Shown here one piece after another: positions 12,285 to 24,742 of a stretch of 64,000 bases of DNA. The stretch is from Albifimbria verrucaria. Its lineage: Eukaryota > Ascomycota > Sordariomycetes > Hypocreales > Stachybotryaceae. The DNA lies in the NCBI GenBank assembly GCA_020081605.1, contig JAHREC010000062.1, positions 1,426,001-1,490,000 on the forward strand, given 5' to 3'. Numbering within the stretch: position 1 is the first letter of the stretch; every line of letters starts with the position of its first letter. Both the position numbers and the translations under genes were made by a program. The notes below the pieces were generated by a model. The model ran no database searches. It was not told the origin of the DNA and saw nothing but the letters and a program-made list of their open reading frames with translations.

Positions 12285-12622
12285 GAGAATGGAGTTTCAA
12301 ATTGGATAGTGTTTGCAGTGTAGTTAGGCGTTGATTGGTGTATCAATGGTTGGGAAACCATGGGGTCTTTTTCTCTCCCCTGTTAAGCTACATTATGTAC
12401 ACAAACAATGCTTAGATTCACATTTACGGTGTGGGAGCGCCCACTACAAACTGGATTGACCGAATCGATAGACTGTACATGTCACTTGCAAATGGCATGA
12501 GGGAAATGCGCTAGGCGCTGAGGGTGCATCATTCAAAAGGCTCCTTTTTGGTTCTTTAAATCATTGCCGTTCCTTGGCTGCAAGGAAACGGTACGCTTGC
12601 GATTCAACAAAATGCCGAAACC
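12285..12622. other. Convergent 3' regions of AIM3-like and TCTP genes
   Basis: No gene is seen. Two convergent genes end here 338 nt apart. The sequence 12360-12440 is A/T-richer and probably contains 3' processing signals. Confidence 0.5.
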
Positions 12623-13526
12623 TTAGACCTTCATCTCCTTAAGACCGTGCTTCCAGACGACGATATAAGGGGTGACACCGTCATCACGGTAGTTGAGGAG
12701 GACGATCCTAAAATTTGTGTTAGAGAATGATGCATATTGTTTCGCTGCCTGGAGGATACTTACATTCCGTCGGGGTTCATGGACTCGCCAGTGTAGAACT
12801 CGAAGTCCTTGAAGTTGGGCAGCAGCTTCTCCTTGACGTAGGTCTGGGCACCCTTCTCGAAGGCGCTGATCTCCTCAGCGGAGGCGTTCCTCTCGGTCAT
12901 GGCGGCCTTGACGGCCTTCATGTAGCCTGGGGAAAGTGTTAGAGAGGCGTCAATAGAGGTGGGGCTGGATGATACGAACCCTTGAGGTAGGACAGGTAGC
13001 CCTTCTTATCGAAGGAGGTGGACTGGAGACGGAAAGAGTGGACGATGTTGTTGACCTTGACGGCGGTGTCCTCAAGACCCTCATCGGCCTCCTCAGCGGA
13101 AGCGTTGGCACCGGTGTCTGTGATGAGAACGTAAGCATGGGTGCAAGACAGGTGGGTGGGTAACCCTGGCTCGGCGAGGATCGAGGGGTCCCAAGGGAGG
13201 TGGTGAAGACGAACCGACGTTGACGGCCTCCTCAGTGATCATGGCACAGTCAGCCTCGTAGACGATGCCATCGATCAGCTTGAGATCGTAGGAGTCGGAG
13301 ATGATCTCGTCATCAGTGATAATGTCCTGCAAAGGGAGCCTGGTCAGCAAAAGAGGCTCATTGATCACAGATTGACAGAGGCGGGGCAGAGTCGCAAAAA
13401 AACACACACAACCACCCCCGCTGCCTGGAGAGGACGAGAGGAGGGGTCGTGGCGAGACGGTGCGGGCGAAGCGAAGAAGTGGGAGCTGCGCAGAGCGTAC
13501 GGCAGACATACCTTGTAGATAATCAT
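12623..13526 (-). CDS. TMA19: Translationally controlled tumour protein homologue (TCTP/Tma19)
   Basis: TCTP is a small, abundant, ribosome-associated protein linked to translation elongation and stress responses. The five-residue first exon MIIYK starts at 13526 and is followed by a 185-nt intron (13327-13511, minus strand). The next exon gives [16 protein letters not shown] and [10 protein letters not shown], the first TCTP signature. Further exons give [18 protein letters not shown] and the second TCTP signature region with [10 protein letters not shown]. The last exon ends [12 protein letters not shown]. About 170 residues, the usual family length. Four introns are evident and no frameshift was found. 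The long first intron and multiple introns fit a highly expressed fungal gene. It diverges from SUR2 across 1.8 kb. Confidence 0.95.
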
Positions 13527-15311
13527 GGTGACGGCTTGAGGAGGCGACGGTGGGAATGGATAGACAAGAAAGGTGAGGAAATGAGAAGAGGAAGAGAGGC
13601 TTGTTGAAGCTGGAGGGGCTGCACAACTTAAGTGAATAAAATTCGAAGGAGGAAAGTGGCGGCTTTGGTGGGGTTATACGCGCTAGTCCACAACTGGCAA
13701 CGGTCTAGCCGCGAGAGAGGGAGCTGGCCAATGGGGAGCCGGGCCTGTTGGTCTCTGCGAGTGTTTTGGGCTGCATGGAGGAGGAGAAAGAGACCAAAGT
13801 CCAGATGCACCAGTTAAGGCAAGGCGAAGCAAGGCGAGGCAAGGTAAGGTAGCAACGGAAAGTAAGTAAACATTGGGAGGGTTAATTTTTTCGCCCTTCT
13901 AAATTTTTCTTTTCTTTTTGCAATTTTCTTTTCCTCCATCTGGTCGTGGGATCTCGTTCTACTGCTTATCATGGTGACCTAAGATTAGTAGGTACTTGGG
14001 TACCTGCCAACCTTACCTTTTCTCGACCAATGCCATGGTACGGCACTGCATATCGTGATGCAGGTTTGTACTGTCACGGTAGCTCGCCGTTCGTGCTACC
14101 CGCCTGCCTACAGGTACATCCCTTGCCGTATCTGCAAGCACATGTCACCACTACAGCAGGGAATTGGCGAGATGGTAATCCGTATAGCCCGGCCCAATTA
14201 TACAGTATACCGTGGTAGTCACGAGCTGTCGACGCACGGCTTCTCGAGCAGTGCCCGGAAGATGCAGATCAGGAGTGGTGTATTTTTTTGGTTTTAGGAG
14301 TCGCATCTTCAATTTCCCCTACTCCCTCCCAATCGGAGCGTCATCATGGCTGCCCTATTAATACCCATTGCGCATCACATGGCTCACGAGCGGCACATAC
14401 ATTGCAATAGTACTACGTACCTGACCTACGTAAGCATATAATAATACCACTCTACCTACCTACCTACTATATGTAATCCGTAAGGATACTACTCTACGTT
14501 GACACGCTTGGGCTACCGTTCCAGCGCCCCCAATGACATAGCCGTCTGCATTGACTCAATTGATGCCACTGCCCCCAAGAGTGGGCTGACAGTGGTAAGC
14601 ATAGCAGGCGATCCGGTCGCATGTTTTCCGAGATTGATAAGGGAAAATTTTTGGGTCTTGAATTTAATTCATGGCCGCCCCTCCCTCCATGTCCAAGGGA
14701 TGGATGGTACCTCGGGCTTGGGTGGCCTCCATAGCCTGGCGGGAGGTACCGCGCTAGGGGTGTAACAGCCCAGCGAAAGTCCGATGCTCCCGCGACGAGC
14801 CAATCCCTTGAAGCAATCAGAGGCTAAGATGCTGGGCTTTGCTGGGCTTTGCCGGGCCTTGCCTAAGCTGAGGTACATCCCCGGCCGCTCCGCGTCGCTG
14901 TGGCCGCCCGTACTCCCAGCTATCCTGTCTTTAATAATACGCTTCTGGCTAACTTTCCATCATCCCATCCACACGCCTCATTAATCCTTTTCCACATTTA
15001 CAATCGCCTCCCGTCACGCTCCTTTTTATTCCTCCCCACGGGCAAGGCACCGTAATCGTTTACACTTCTTCTTTCTACCCAATCTCACCCTTTCCTAATC
15101 ACCCCTGCCTTCGTTTTCTCTGCAGTTCACCATCTGCCGTTTCCTATCTACAAGAGCCTCACCATCCGCTTTCAGTCGAAGCCAGTGCCATCCCGTGCCA
15201 CCATACCTTACCCGTACCGTCGACTCCCGACCCTCTCCTCCTCACCCCCTGCTCGCCATCGACTTGGCTCCGACAACTATCGTCCACCTTGCCAGCTCTC
15301 ACTGACCGGGC
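13527..15311. promoter_or_regulatory. Divergent promoter region of TCTP and SUR2
   Basis: This 1.8 kb has no recognisable gene. Near TCTP it holds repeated GGCAAGG-type units (13816-13852). Further right come GTAGGTACTTGGGTACC (about 13988-14004), a CTACCTACCTACCTACT run (about 14452-14468), single GGTACC sites near 14705 and 14745, and a repeated GCTGGGCTTT unit (14831-14855). Positions 15000-15300 are strongly C/T-rich and look like the SUR2 leader. Confidence 0.5.
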
Positions 15312-16468
15312 ATGGTCAGTAACGCGTCCACCGCGGCCTCAGCCATGGCCAACCAAACCCTCTTCGATACGGCCTTGCCACCCTTGCCCGCCTATACTCT
15401 GGTGCAGCAAACCGACTTCTTCAGCTGGATCTCCGACTTCTGGCTGTCGCTCGTTGCGCCCGTCATCGTCTACTGGATCATCTCCCTCTTCTTCCACATC
15501 ATTGACGTCTGCGACTTCTTCCCTCAGTATCGCCTCCACACCCCTGAGGAGATTTCGAGCCGAAACCGCGTCACACGATACGAAGTGTTCCGCGATGTCA
15601 TTATCCAGCAGGTCATCCAGGTCATTACCGGCGCCATCCTGGCTTTGACCGACCCGCCCCAGATGATTGGCAAGGAGGAATACGATGTTGCTGTCTGGGC
15701 TACTCGTGTCCGCCTCGCCCAGCGTGCCATGCCCGTGGTTCTCGGCTTCCTCGGACTCAATGCCACGGCCATTTCGAAGAACATGTCCGCTTCCCACCCA
15801 TTCATTGCTGGCGCTCTTGCCGGTGGCTACTATCCGTTTCTCACCTCTGAGACCTCGACGCCCGCTTTTGCTGCGTGGGAAGTGACAGTAGCACAGCTCA
15901 TTTCGAATGTTGTGATTCCTGGCCTGCGATTCCTGGTGGCCATCATCTTCGTTGATACCTGGCAATACTTCCTTCATCGTCTGATGCACATGAACAAGTG
16001 GATGTACAGTAAGTTGCAGACCGCTATTGGTATTCTAAAATGGCTTCCTAGTGGTGCTAACTTTGTTCCCACAGCTCACTTCCACTCGCGACACCATCGT
16101 CTCTATGTTCCGTACGCCTACGGGGCCCTGTACAACCATCCGTTTGAGGGTTTCCTGCTCGACACCCTTGGCGCCGGTCTGGCCTACAAGATCGCTGGTA
16201 TGACTCTCCGCCAGGGCACCGTGTTCTTCTGCATTTCCGTCATCAAGACTGTGGACGATCATTGCGGCTATGCCTTTCCTTCGACCCTCTCCAGCTCGTT
16301 ACGAACAACAATGCTGCCTACCACGATATCCACCACCAGAACTGGGGAATCAAGACCAACTTTTCTCAGCCCTTCTTCACTTTTTGGGACCGCTTCCTGG
16401 GAACCAAGTATGTTGGACCGAGGGAAGATCGCCTCGCTGACAGGAAGCGAACGACAAAGACGAAGTAG
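15312..16468 (+). CDS. SUR2: Sphinganine C4-hydroxylase, fatty acid hydroxylase superfamily (one frameshift)
   Basis: SUR2 hydroxylates sphinganine or dihydroceramide at C4 to give phytosphingosine in the endoplasmic reticulum. The protein (about 363 residues with one base restored) starts at 15312. It has hydrophobic segments at about residues 40-60 and 85-105 and a strong one before the first histidine box. The di-iron histidine boxes are visible in order: HRLMH, then HSRHH after the intron, then HDIHH. A 66-nt intron (16009-16074) splits a Thr codon between WMY and HFHSRHH. The frame breaks at about 16272-16276, where one base is missing before DPLQLVTNNN; the last part runs to the stop at 16466-16468. 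Length, box spacing and flanking motifs all fit SUR2. Confidence 0.93.
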
Positions 16469-19400
16469 ATGTGTTGGAGTGTATAATACGCCTTGTTTGA
16501 TGCGCTTTTATTGATTCTTTTGGCCGGTCATATACATGCCGGTTTAATGGTTTCTGGACTATGCAGGGAAAACCTTCCACGAGACTCGCCTGCATATTTT
16601 GTCACCACTCACTCATCGTCATCCTTGGTTTTAAAGCTAAAAGCTGGAATCAGGTTGCATAGCCCTATTCTCTACATGAATATGCGAGACAAACGGGGCA
16701 GCGGCACAACTGATGCGCTTCTCAATACGTGGGAAAAGGAGACGTATTACAACCACTATTGGCTTATTCAACCTCTTCGTGTATTATATTTATATATCAT
16801 TGATGGACGGCATACTCCTCGACATCGTGGATGGTCTAAAGGGAAGCTGGTCATTTTCTAGGTGTACTGGATAGTCTGGATGCATTCAATTGCCCTTGGG
16901 TTACTGGAGGCAGGTCGTTCACCTCCGCCTTAGTAATAATATGAAGTAACGACACTAATATCACAAAGTAAAAGAGTTTAATGGAATCTAGTCTCTCATT
17001 GCTTGAAGCGTTGAATGTCAATACAGCCATGGAATGTGACGGGCGGTCGTTTTCGTACTGGTAGGTTAGATGCAGTACGGCTTCCAACCTCACGGCGTAT
17101 TAATGAAATGAGTGCTAAATGGGAGGGATAATCCACACCTTCTGTGCATTTACACACTGTCGTGTTTTTTGCCCCGCTGGTTTAGATGTTGGGACGTAGA
17201 CACCTGTTTGACTTGTCTATTCGAAGTTGAGGCGCTGCTGCAAAAGCCCGGCATCAGGAGCAGGAAGTTCCTTTGGAGGAATCTACGCAAGGCTGAGGAT
17301 TGTCTACTACACCGCCGTGACGATCACCTTGTTTCCTCCGAAGATGAAGGCATTGCGGTTCGCCGAGCCTGGGCGAAACAACAACCGTCCGCCTGCGACA
17401 GGAAGAGCATGGTGAAACGAAGACGTGTTTCTTGGGACGGCTATAAATGAAGCTGACCAGAGTGTCGGATGCTTGGATCCAAGCTTCGTCTCCGACGACA
17501 GCGGAAGGGTAGCGTCATGACGCATTGTTTATGCGCAAGCCATGACCACCGTCAATATGGAAGGATATTGGGCCTTCCACGTTTCAAAGGGTCCATGTTT
17601 CACAGGATTCGCAAAGGAGATTTACGAAGACACGTGGAAGAAGACGATTCTGCATGAGCTCTGGGGCCTGATCTCAAGTGTTGTCATAGGAAGACGGGCT
17701 CCGTCGTGGGACGGGAGAGCAGAGGTCCACCCATTGGCAGACAGTTGGCTTCGTATGCAACAGCACGCATGCAAGGGCAGTCCTTCCACGAGGTGATCAA
17801 ACATGACAACGCATGTCCTTTCCCCATACAATTTAGGTAGCGCATCCTGTTGGGTACCAGAATTAGCAGGCTCGGTCATGATGCAGGCTCACAAGCGCCG
17901 GGGAAGGGGCCCGAGCTTACATCGAATGCAGGGGAGCAGGGGAATTTGTGGGTGTGGTTGATACTGGGGAGAGTATTAGTCGAGAGTGGCAAAAGAGTCA
18001 GACGTCGACTAACGCTGTTTTGTGTAAAGCCGTTGGATGAATGGGATGATCATGGTCATTCTCGGAGAGGGTAATTTTATAATTGGCATCAGAGGTGAGA
18101 GAACGGAGAACAGGGCCCCTGATGAGCAGTCCCAACGACGACGATCAGGGAAACAACAAAAACTATTCCCGAGAGCCTTCTGTCAAACGTACGTACAGCC
18201 AACTGCAACTGCAAATGCAAGGCTATGCAAGGTGGCATTTCACATCACGTCACGTCACAGCACAGCACGGCATGCCATGGCACATGGTGGTGTCAAGGCT
18301 GCAGTTGACATGTACATTCCACAAGCAGATAGGCCCTCCAAATCGGGACATTTTGATCCTGGCGTCAACTGTGGCTACCGAGCGAGGCAACGAACAAAGA
18401 TAGAACATGGCCCAAGCTGAGAAGTCGTGATGGCGGGGCGCAAGACAGAGGAAGACATAGAGACAGACAGCAGGTGGAGAGGGCCTCGTGAGTTTGGGCT
18501 AAGTCGAGGCGTCGAGCAATGCCATGATTGTCAGGACACAGAGGCAGAGCCGTGGCTGTGCGAACGGTTGGTTTGTCACACACGGGTGCATCAAGTTACG
18601 AACCAACGGTATGATAACTGAAAAAATAAATAAAATAAACGCACCAGGCTGAGGTCAAAAGGTAAAGGAGGGTGACACAGCTGATAATTATGGGGTTGAT
18701 GAGTGAGGATGGCCGGATGAGGTAACGGCTGCAGCCCATGCACACCCACGATAACCATAACCAGATGTGGCTGCGCCGTCCAGAATGTTTCGTTTCGTCG
18801 TTGACGCGTCGACTCGAGTCTTGGACCCATCTTCGTCTCTTGCTTTTTCTCTCTTCCATTTTTCTTTTTCTTGCTGTGGTTCTGGGCAAGGAGCCGGCAT
18901 CCGACGAGGCCGGCGACTAAGGAGATTAATCTGTTGGAGTGGGCATCTGGGGCCCAGAAAACAGGGACGTAATACTACGGTGGATAGAGATCTACACAGG
19001 ATCGATGATGGAACGCTTTGAACAGGAGAGTTAGAGTGATAACAGTGTTATGGCCAGCAGTGGTACACGCGACTTGGTGACTCTGGGATTCGGGATCATG
19101 AGCGCGTTGTAGCCAGAGGGAAGAGAGGATTCGCAATCAGTGATCCGAAAGACCGAGCGGTAGTCACAGGCGCCAGCGAGCAAGATATCGCACGTTGTGT
19201 CGGGGTGGAGTTGACAGGTCTCAAAAGCCACGCGATGGATGGCGCTGGGCTTAATAACGCCCCCTGCCAGCGCGGAGGTCATTGGCCTGGAGAGCATGGC
19301 CCACGGGAGGCGAGTGCTGGGGCTCACTGGACCGGACGCGACAATCCTCCGTTTGAGACAGAGCTGTTCGAGACGGTCCCCTGTCAGGCAGTGGAGATGG

Positions 19401-21702
19401 GATTCGGCAGAGTGAGCAAGAGGGGGACCCTGAAGCTGGGTATGGGAGATGGTGGTTGGCTGCCTCTAGCAGGAAAGCCTTTTGGCGTGTTTTTCCTAAT
19501 GGGGAAACATGTGAGACAGATAGTCAGTCCAGTGTATGGACGTAGGGGTTCTGAGTGGAGCAGCAGGTGGTTGTTAAAAAAGGAGAGACAGACGATTGAG
19601 ATGAGAGACGTCTCGCAATTTGCCATCAACGTCCCATGTGTGCGACGCGCGACGGGACACACATAAGCTAGCAGATGCGGAAATGCGTGATATGGGATAT
19701 GACAGCATGAGCCATATGCTTAGCAGCCGGCGTTAAGAATGACGATGATTATGGGTCAAGGAGAGAAAAAACGTGCTCGACGGATGTGCGCTTGGTTGCA
19801 TTGGGCTTGGACGGGCCGCACTAGATGGGTAGCTGCCGTGAGAGCCTCTCGATGGGGAAATTACCTGGCAATGGATCGCTCCGCTAGTAAGCCTAGCTAG
19901 CCTATAGTTCATCGCATCTCGAACCGCCAAAAGAGGCCGTCTGCAATTGATTAATTCCTCATGATCCGAAGCCGTTGCGTCTCTTGCCCCTTCGCTCCGA
20001 TGCCCGAATAAGTCCAACGTTGCGTATTGAAGCTGCAGCACTTGCTCGTGCTGCTGTTGCTCTCTTGTAACGGACAGGGGACGGACAGGGATCCTGCTGC
20101 TGCACCGGGTGCTGATGCACGATGGGATACCCGCGATGCGCTACGATATTAGGGTCTCGATGCGAACGCTGAGCCCTCGGTCCGGGTGCCATGCCGTGCC
20201 TCGACCGGTTCAGCTCCTGTTCCCGCTGAGCAATGCTTCGCTAGCATTGCCCAGAACAATCCTCGTTTCCTATCCTCCGCGACTGCGACGAACGGCTTTC
20301 GCCATCTTGGACGAGACGAGACCCCTGCTGTCAATCTGGCCCACGCCCCATGTAACAGAAGCCAAGAGGGCCAATTGGGGGCGTACCAAGCCATGCTAGC
20401 GCACTAGGTAGTCCCTCAAGTAAAGAGATCGCGAAATTCGCATCGAGAGTTGCTCGCTCGGCCCCCTCCGGTCCCCACCATTGGGAAAAGTAAAATGGAG
20501 GTTGGAATGGGGTTTCCGTGTGCTATGTGTTTGTGCCATTTTTTCCTTCTTTTTTTCTTCTTTGCTCTTTGTGAAGGAAAAAGAGTTCGGATGGCAGTTT
20601 GGGAATAACAGGAAATTAAAGTTAACGTTTGGAACTGGGAAGTTACCTTACCATTGGGGCCCAGAGCTGCATCGCGCTTACCTTACCTTGCGTTGCCTTG
20701 CCTCGAGCTGCCTGCCTCTCTTACACCACGGCTCAGCTCTCGCCTGCACCTGCCGGTTCAGCCCGCCCCCGTCCTGTCCTATCCTATCCTCTCTCCTCTC
20801 CTGTCCTGTCCTGTCTCGTCCCGTCTCGTCCATTATCGTCTCTCCATTAAGGCCCTCCCTCCCCGGCCGTCGTCTCCCTCTCTCTACCAACTCACTCATC
20901 CATCCCCAATTTGTCCTTCTTCTTCCTGCTCAACCTTTTGGCCCCCTCTCACCCTTCCAAAACCGGTCTCGAAACAAGGCAGAGCAGCGTATCGCATCTC
21001 ATCGCGCACCGCCCTCCTGTGCCCTGTAACAGCCGCTCGCATGGCCTGCCTTAGACGCAAGCCGACAACAAAACCAACAACACGCAGCTGAGCGGACCCT
21101 GTATCCAGATTCCAAGCAAGCACCGCCTTCTCTCTTTCCTCGCGTTGGTTCTGCGGCCTCGCAGGTGGCTTCGGTATCCATACGTGATCGATCCTGCACT
21201 GGCATCCTCCACGCGCTGCCCAACGTCCAACTCGCCCCTTGCAGTCGGTCAACCAGCTCTTCGGGATCCTTTGTCCTCTTGTCACCCGAGCCCTCCAAAG
21301 AGACCAGCAACCAACAAGGCTCTCTCTCGACTTGCGCGGACGAAAACAGGACCCTGTTCTCCTCCTAAGCGCTCGCTCGCCCTCACCCACACCTCGGCGC
21401 TTCACTCTAACATTGCGATTGGCCAATTCAGGGCTCCTGCGTCTCTGCCTGCTTCCTCCAATCTAAACATAACCGTATCGGTATTGCAGAGTATCATCAG
21501 TCGCAGCCCTGCACACCAACCAGCGGGCGCAGGCCAGGGGACAAGACACACAAGACACGGCTCATCAAAGCCGGCTTCCAACCAACCGCATCTGCCCAGC
21601 CTTTCTGGCAATAGCAGCAACAATCCATCTTTGACTCTGTCCTTACGAATATTTACATGGCCGTTCCCTCCTTCGCCCCTCGCCCATCTTCTCTTGCTCA
21701 CC
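16469..21702. other. 5.2 kb region without recognisable protein genes
   Basis: No frame here resembles a known family. The longest open frames (17112-17450, 17542-17796, 19205-19666) have no recognisable motifs and no supporting introns. Position 18245-18285 holds a direct-repeat-like run of CACGTCA, CACAGCA and GGCATGCC units. From about 20640 onward the sequence becomes C/T-rich, with a TACCTTACCTT unit near 20680 and an imperfect CCTAT/CCTGT tandem tract at about 20775-20830. That part is likely promoter and long leader for the gene starting at 21703. The left 3.5 kb is unexplained. Confidence 0.5.
20640..21702 (+). promoter_or_regulatory. Pyrimidine-rich leader of the CBM48 protein gene
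   Basis: About 1 kb of C/T-rich sequence precedes the ATG at 21703. It includes a CCTGT/CCTAT-type tandem tract (about 20775-20830) and a TACCTTACCTT unit near 20680. The length suggests a long 5' untranslated region, possibly with further leader introns. The transcription start cannot be placed. Confidence 0.4.
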
Positions 21703-23890
21703 ATGGATCCCTCCACGACTCTCTTCACCTTTTTACTGTAAGTGCTGGGCTGGTCCGCTTCTAATTCTGTCTTTGTCTGCCGCACCCGTCTTACGGCATC
21801 TTTGCCTATCACACTCTTGGTTCTTACTACTGCTATTACTCTCTCTACTCTTATTCTGCCTGCTGGTAGGCTTCCCACTGTCTTACCCTCTCCGTCCGTT
21901 TCCGCAGGATTCAAGAACCCTGCCTTTATTTTCGCCTCGCCCTCTTGAACACGTTACTCCACCCCAGATCATCACGTACGTCAGTTTGGCCCGTTTCCTT
22001 TGTCTGCGTTTCCTCTACTCGGACCCCAATCGATCGGCCTCAATCCTGCGCCTCACGCACCATTCGGCGCAGCGTCTTCCAACCCCTGTTTTTCCTTCTA
22101 TACTTGCTTCCTTCCTTCTGTGCACGCACTCTCCAGTGCGCCTGATCCTCATTCCCTCGTGTTGCCCTGCCTTTCGGGGTCCACATCAACATGGCTCTCC
22201 CACTCGGGCGCTATCCATGTGGCTTCTGGCGAGCTTGGGTTATACGGACCCTTGGCTCGGGTACAATCCACTCGTGCGGTGTCAGATAGACGATTTGTTT
22301 CTCTTTGCCAAACACGTTTCTGCCCGCTTCCTCTCCAACCCTTGCGTCCCACTTCAGGCCTTTCACCTCCGATCCTCCTCACTCCTCGGGTCTGCGCTTG
22401 CGCATCGACCTCTGCTAGTCCGTTCAAAGCTGACTGATTTCTAAAGACAGACGGAGCCCGAAGTCCAGACTGTCCACCTGGTTGGTTCCTGGGACAACTT
22501 TACTACCCATTACACCATGGAGCGTGACGTCCGTCGGGGCCGTGACCAGTGGAAGGGTGTTACTCCTTCAAGGATATCTTGTGCGACGACTCTGCCACAA
22601 CCCATAAGAGGAATGGTGGCTTGAAGATGGGTCACACCTATTACTACTATGTAAGAACCCTTCTCCCACCCATCTTGGCTTCGACACAGGTTACTGACAT
22701 CAACTCTTTCCAGTACGAGGTGGATGGGTCAACTGAGACTTACGACCCTGCCTTGCCCTCGACCACAGCTTGCCCTTACCTGCCAGGCCAGACACTCAAC
22801 ACACTCAGTGTCCCTGAAGAACGCTCCTTGCGTTACCGCAGCGCTTCTCTCACCTCCATTCGCCAGGACGACTTCAAGACTATGAATCCCGACGCCAAGT
22901 ACACCACACCTCGACCTGCTCCCCAGGCCCCGGGGAGCTGCGGGTACCGCGCCATCAACGCCTGGGCTCTGCACCAGCTGGTCACTTCCGCAACAAGTCA
23001 ACTTCCTCTAGCCGCTCTCCGTCGCCCGCCCCAGTGTGGAAGCGCATCTTTGGTCGCAAGCTATCTCTTGACATCGATCGAGGCCGTCCATTAGAGCGGA
23101 GCGAGGACCAGTATGCGGATTTCGAACCTCTCCAAGCCCTTCCCGAGTCTCGCAGCTCGACGCCTTCAGAAGGTACCCGAACTCGGGATATGTCTCCTGC
23201 GTCTCTGTCTCGCTTCCTCAAGTCCGACGACCACCCATCGCATCCCTCTTCGCCAGTGGAGCAGCGACCTGCCATCATCATCCCCGAAGATATTGTCGAA
23301 GAGAATGAGGATGACGACAACTTTGCTTCATCCGCGGTGTCGGAGATCCAGATGTTCCCTACTTGCCTCTCACCTCCTCCTATCCGCCGAGCTTCATCCA
23401 ACGATGCCGTCACCAACTCGAGCACTCATACCCTCATTCCTGAGCCGATAATTCCTCGTCGCTCTAGTGAAGGCGATGCCCAACAACAACCCGCTTCCCC
23501 ATTGACCCTGAAGACAAGCTCCAGGGAGGTGTCACTTGCATCTCTATCCCACCCAGCGTCGTTGATACCCCCAACTCGCCTCTGTCACCCCTTGACGAGC
23601 TGCCTTCCTATGACTCCACCGAGGATGATGAGGAGGATGCTCTGCCTTTGCCTCGTGCGCCAATCCCATCTTCACGACGGTATGGTTTCATGGGCTATAG
23701 TTTGCCTCAGCAGGCCGATGGCAAACAGTCTATGTACGGCAACACAACCATCACCCTCCCTAACTCGCCGCCATTCCTGGCCCGCGGAGACACCACCAAC
23801 TTGCTTGGCACTTCCATCGATACCGGCCTCGATGACTTTATAAGCGAGCTTGGATGGGTTGTACAAAGTATCAGCACCAAGCACGCCTAA
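21703..23890 (+). CDS. AMPK/CBM48-type glycogen-binding domain protein (frameshifted)
   Basis: The N-terminus MDPSTTLFTFLL is encoded by a 35-nt exon, followed by an unusually long intron (21738-22446, 709 nt). It then continues TEPEVQTVHLVGSWDNFTTH, the beta-sandwich strand and Trp-Asp-Asn turn of an AMPK1/CBM48 carbohydrate-binding domain. The domain continues GRDQWKG, a Tyr-rich strand split by a 63-nt intron (22651-22713), and EVDGSTETYDP with PYLPGQTLNTL. The C-terminal two-thirds are disordered, Ser/Pro-rich and acidic (EDIVEENEDDDNF), ending near SISTKHA. Breaks lie near 22555-22562 (GGTGTTAC, one T short), 22925-22975 and 23510-23530. About 472 residues. This family is common in Sordariomycetes but, as far as I know, unassigned; starch or glycogen binding is inferred from the fold. 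The 22446 acceptor (AAG) is one of two possibilities. Confidence 0.8.
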
Positions 23891-24742
23891 TGTACACTTT
23901 ATTCAGCATTGTACAAGCACTACTACCCTTCAACTGATCATCTATACCGATGCACATATTCACCTTCAGCAAGTACTGCCACGCCGCAGTTCAACATTCT
24001 CATTACTTTAGCATTACAATTGGATGGTTTCATCATGATCTTTTAGGCGTTTGAAAGGGAAGTTTGATTTTCCGCTAGAACGGCCGGTGCAGGACCAACG
24101 GCCACGCAGTCTGCAGTAGACGACACATGTACTTTCCAGATACCCCTTCTCAAATAGAGAGGCTTGTCAGATGGCGATGAGTCTCAGCGATGGAACATTG
24201 GAAAGGAGTACCGTCTTGGTATGAAAGAGCCCTGTTTGCGGCTTCTATTTTTATGTTGCTCATGATATCCTTGTTTTTTTCTTTCTTTCTTTTGTTGGAT
24301 GTGGATAGCCAGGTTCAAACAGACCTGTGGACGAAGACGTGGCAAGATGTTGCCAGATACCTAGCTAGCTAGCATGTTGCACAGTCCATGAATGGAGACG
24401 AGATTGTGCGCGCGCACGAAAGAATACAAAATGTTGTGTAACGAGCTTTTATTGTCTGAGTCATTGTGATCACGCGTGAAGGTTGAGCAAGAATCCTCCC
24501 GTTTCTTTGGTAATCGCCGTTACGTCACCGGGCTTATAATAGCACATGTCGTGTTAGTCTAAGATAACATATTGTACAAATTGGTTTTTGGGCTGTGAGG
24601 CCTCGCGCTTTTGTAAGATGTGTGAGTCGTTGCCGTGGGTATCTAAATCCTTTTGTTTGTAATCATACCATATCCCTCCTATCCCCTGTTCTTCTACGTG
24701 AAATGTATACCGTTGGGGGTTGTCCCCGAGACGAAAAGTTTG
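23891..24742. other. Convergent 3' regions of CBM48 and SWC2 genes
   Basis: No gene is seen in 850 nt. The short frame at 24190-24372 encodes a hydrophobic stretch read from T-rich DNA and has no recognisable motif. A T-rich run lies at 24270-24295. Confidence 0.45.

Noticed and set aside
21773..22444. Open frame of 223 codons between exons of the CBM48 gene
   Set aside because: It lies within the long first intron, which has good GTAAGT and branch signals, and its residues reflect C/T-rich DNA without any motif.
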